The notes beneath the pieces were generated by a model. That model was not told the origin of the DNA and did not search any database. It saw only the letters and a list, made by a program, of their open reading frames with translations. Source: Neospora caninum Liverpool (lineage: Eukaryota > Apicomplexa > Conoidasida > Eucoccidiorida > Sarcocystidae). Taken from it: 64,000 nucleotides of DNA. The position numbers were made by a program, and so were the translations under genes. The number at the start of each line of letters is the position of its first letter. Position 1 is the stretch's first letter. The stretch lies in assembly GCF_000208865.1 (NCBI RefSeq), contig NC_018386.1:1798001-1862000 (forward strand). The letters run 5' to 3'. This document shows positions 61,375 to 64,000 of this stretch, one piece after another.

Positions 61375-61921
61375 AGGGCGCGGCATGTGAAGCTGTGCAT
61401 CCGCCTTGGCTGGCACATCGTTACGACCAAACCATGTTCGCAGTATGTTTCTAGCGGTCCCGTGCGCCGCGTCGTATCTGAGCAACGACCCCACCGTGAG
61501 CCGTGTGTGTGCGTGTGCCCGTGTTCCCACTCGACTCGCACTAGCTCCCGAATGGTGTGGTTCCACGGGGGCAGCGCCACATCCCGAGGAGGCGTCTCAG
61601 CATCATTAGGAACTCGCTGCGATGCCGTGAACCCGGCAGTCTCATGTGTGCCAGCCGAGTGGCCGTAGACGGTTTGGGAGAGGCGCCTGGTCGCCTCGAG
61701 TTCACGCGTGCGCTTGAGTTATTCTTTTATGGCGGTGAAATACATAGCGTCTGACTAGAGAGGGCAAAATTGTGTTGCGGCCGGGCTAGGCTGTAGTGCG
61801 AGGTGATGGCGCTTGTGAGTGGCGGCCGTAATGTGAGACGGGACGTCGGGTACCTGCATTTTGCCTGGCCGGATCGACTAGACTTGACAGCGGTGAGCGA
61901 ATGTTTGCCTGGTGTCAGCGT
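61375..61921 (+). repeat. Terminal repeat right block, copy 1
   Basis: About 547 bp nearly identical to 62929-63474 (offset 1554, then 1553 after a one-base deletion). It starts AGGGCGCGGCATGTG. It contains open frames on both strands (for example minus 60924-61580) but no recognisable protein. Confidence 0.95.
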
Positions 61922-62928
61922 GTGTCCTGCGAGTTGGTGCTGTGCTTCCGCAGGCTGTAGGGAGGCGTGGAAGGGTATTGGGCAATGTCCAGGTTGCGGT
62001 GTTGCGGGGTCGTGTGCGAATCAAGAGTCGCACCACCGTGAACGCACGAGCAACAGATGACACCGGACAGTTGCAGTAGCAGTTCGTCGCTCTTGCTGGG
62101 ACTGGGGGATAGCTCGAGCGAGGTGTGGTCAGGGGGGTGCTCGGGTTCCTTAGAAACCGAGTCGGTGGCTCGATGTTAGAAAGGGTTCAGTGTGGCTTTC
62201 CGGTCGTACGTACCATGTCACGTCTGCTCGATGGGCGTTTCCGGCGGACAGGATGTTACCATGAGGAGAGCATCAGATGTGTGTAATAAGGCGATGCGTG
62301 CCCACCAAAGGGTGTGACCGCCGGTGTCAGTTCAGACACAGCGAATTCTACTACGTGTCGGGATGCAGCAATCTAGTTAGGGACCAGGTGGCACCCCGGC
62401 GCCAGCGATGCGTGACTGGCATCCAATAGTCTCTAGCGGAGCCACAGTTCTCCACAGGGTGGTGCGTGGGCGCTTGTGCCTGTTGTTGCCGATTCAGTCT
62501 AGGATGGTAGGCAGTCAGCACTTTGAAGGTACGGACGGAATGCGAAACCTCTGTAACGGAGCGTTGGGGAACCTTGCGACAGGGGAAGAAGCGAGTTCGG
62601 AGGAATGCGACTGCGTTGCGGACCAGGGGATGAAGGCTTGGCGAGCCGGCAGCGGGTATGGGTAAGTAGCAGCCTCGTGCAACTTTAGCTCACGTGGTGT
62701 GATTCACTGGAGGGAGCGCTCGAGCGGTGTGACCAAGGCGGCTGGCCGCACGAGTCGCCGTTTGGTGCGTCGCGTATGCCGTGTACACAGGTCGGCAAAG
62801 TGAGCAGCAGAGCGGGAGATGCTGCTGGGCACGTGGGCTGATCCGCGTCGCCTCCGTGCGTGCCGTGCGGTCTCAGGTGTGATTTAACAAACCTCGGCTG
62901 CTGCGCAAACAGCGTATACAATTGCGTC

Positions 62929-63474
62929 AGGGCGCGGCATGTGAAGCTGTGCATCCGCCTTGGCTGGCACATCGTTACGACCAAACCATGTTCGCAGTAT
63001 GTTTCTAGCGGTCCCGTGCGCCGCGTCGTATCTGAGCAACGACCCCACCGTGAGCCGTGTGTGTGCGTGTGCCGTGTTCCCACTCGACGCGCACTAGCTC
63101 CCGAATGGTGTGGTTCCACGGTGGCAGCGCCACATCCCGAGGAGGCGTCTCAGCATCATTAGGAACTCGCTGCGATGCCGTGAACCCGGCAGTCTCATGT
63201 GTGCCAGCCGAGTGGCCGTTGACGGTTTGGGAGAGGCGCCTGGTCGCCTCGAGTTCACGCGTGCGCTTGAGTTATTCTTTTATGGCGGTGAAATACATAG
63301 CGTCTGACTAGAGAGGGCAAAATTGTGTTGCGGCCGGGCTAGGCTGTAGTGCGAGGTGATGGCGCTTGTGAGTGGCGGCCGTAATGTGAGACGGGACGTC
63401 GGGTACCTGCATTTTGCCTGGCCGGATCGACTAGACTTGACAGCGGTGAGCGAATGTTTACCTGGTGTCAGCGT
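62929..63474 (+). repeat. Terminal repeat right block, copy 2
   Basis: Second copy of 61375-61921. Differences include GTGTGCCGTG for GTGTGCCCGTG and a few substitutions. Similarity ends abruptly near 63475, with only patchy resemblance beyond. Confidence 0.95.
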
Positions 63475-63903
63475 ATGTCTGGCAACTTGGGACGTTTCTC
63501 TGCAGGTTGTAGGCACACGATGGCTGGCCTGTCGAATTGCCAAAAGGGGGGGTGCTCGCAGGAGGTGGTGGTAATCCGGAGCGTCCCACAATCATGACAG
63601 CAGGAGTGCCCGCCAGGGCAGCAGGACTGTAAAATAATACTTTTCAGAGTGTATCGCCTATCGTTCCACTGTGTTGCCGTCGTATTCAGGGCGGGGCTGT
63701 ATGTAGCCGGCAATTTGGAGGCGAACCGAAAATCCGAAGTTTCTAAAAGCGAGTGTTGGCGAAGTGACATGCGAGTGGAACCGGCGAGTGGGGGTGGCAT
63801 ATGGCTCAGTAAAGACCAGGAGGCGTAGGCGCCGATGCCAGCTGCCGGCATGCGGCGCGGACGGCCCGGAGAGGCTTCTGCTCACAGGTTACGGTCTGCT
63901 GCA

Positions 63904-64000
63904 GGCAGTTCTCGGTCGGCAAGGGCCACGCTGGGTGGGCGTGCACGGGGCCGCTTGGTGAGAGTCGCGTGCGGAGTGTACACAGGCTGAAAAAGTGAGC
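63904..64000 (+). repeat. Terminal repeat left block, copy 2, cut by window end
   Basis: It matches 61151-61247 up to the last base of the window, so the repeat continues outside. Confidence 0.9.

Noticed and set aside
60924..61580. Minus-strand 218-codon ORF in the terminal repeat
   Set aside because: It is disrupted in the second copy by a one-base deletion and divergent flank, and has no signal peptide or domain.
1..64000. Operons, CRISPR arrays, insertion sequences, riboswitches
   Set aside because: The window is eukaryotic nuclear DNA with introns; none of these structures is visible.

Overview
The window looks like nuclear DNA of a tissue-cyst coccidian apicomplexan (Toxoplasma, Neospora or Hammondia type). 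Genes are GC-rich and intron-rich with GT-AG introns. Conserved domains sit in long Ser/Pro/Glu/Arg-rich disordered stretches. Non-coding DNA carries TA and GT microsatellites and many copies of TGCATGC. One gene encodes an ATG12 without its C-terminal glycine, an apicomplexan trait. I assembled exons by hand from conserved protein motifs, splice sites and phase. Six models have every intron phase consistent and total length divisible by three. No transcript evidence was available.

Layout. 1-6.2 kb: a large unrecognised plus-strand gene, 5' end outside the window and 3' end unresolved. 6.6-11.4 kb, minus: a 273-residue CELF/FCA-like RNA-binding protein with order RRM-WW-RRM. 12.95-13.04 kb, minus: a selenocysteine tRNA (anticodon UCA). 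15.0-15.6 kb, minus: a small secreted or anchored protein with seven 33-bp tandem repeats. 18.5-32.5 kb, plus: a giant (3546 aa) TAPT1/DUF747-family membrane protein whose conserved core is broken up by disordered insertions. 33.4-34.1 kb: a dispersed repeat copy and an AT-rich tandem repeat. 35.1-39.4 kb, minus: a RimM-like ribosome maturation factor with a probable apicoplast leader, apparently continuing into a C2HC zinc finger, with a tRNA-Pro (AGG) inside one intron. 41.2-45.2 kb, plus: ATG12. 47.2-51.4 kb, minus: splicing factor PRP18 in ten exons. After 51.5 kb genes are sparse. The one supported gene (57.9-58.8 kb) encodes a small secreted single-pass protein with an RRLAE motif, like a dense-granule protein. 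The window ends in duplicated blocks (61.1-64.0 kb) that look subtelomeric.

The genes are a mix of housekeeping functions (splicing, RNA binding, translation, organelle ribosome maturation, autophagy-related apicoplast maintenance) with lineage-specific secreted proteins. They do not form one pathway. The points most worth a second look are the RimM-zinc finger fusion with a nested tRNA, the glycine-less ATG12, the expanded TAPT1, the RRM-WW-RRM protein and the RRLAE protein beside the terminal repeats.
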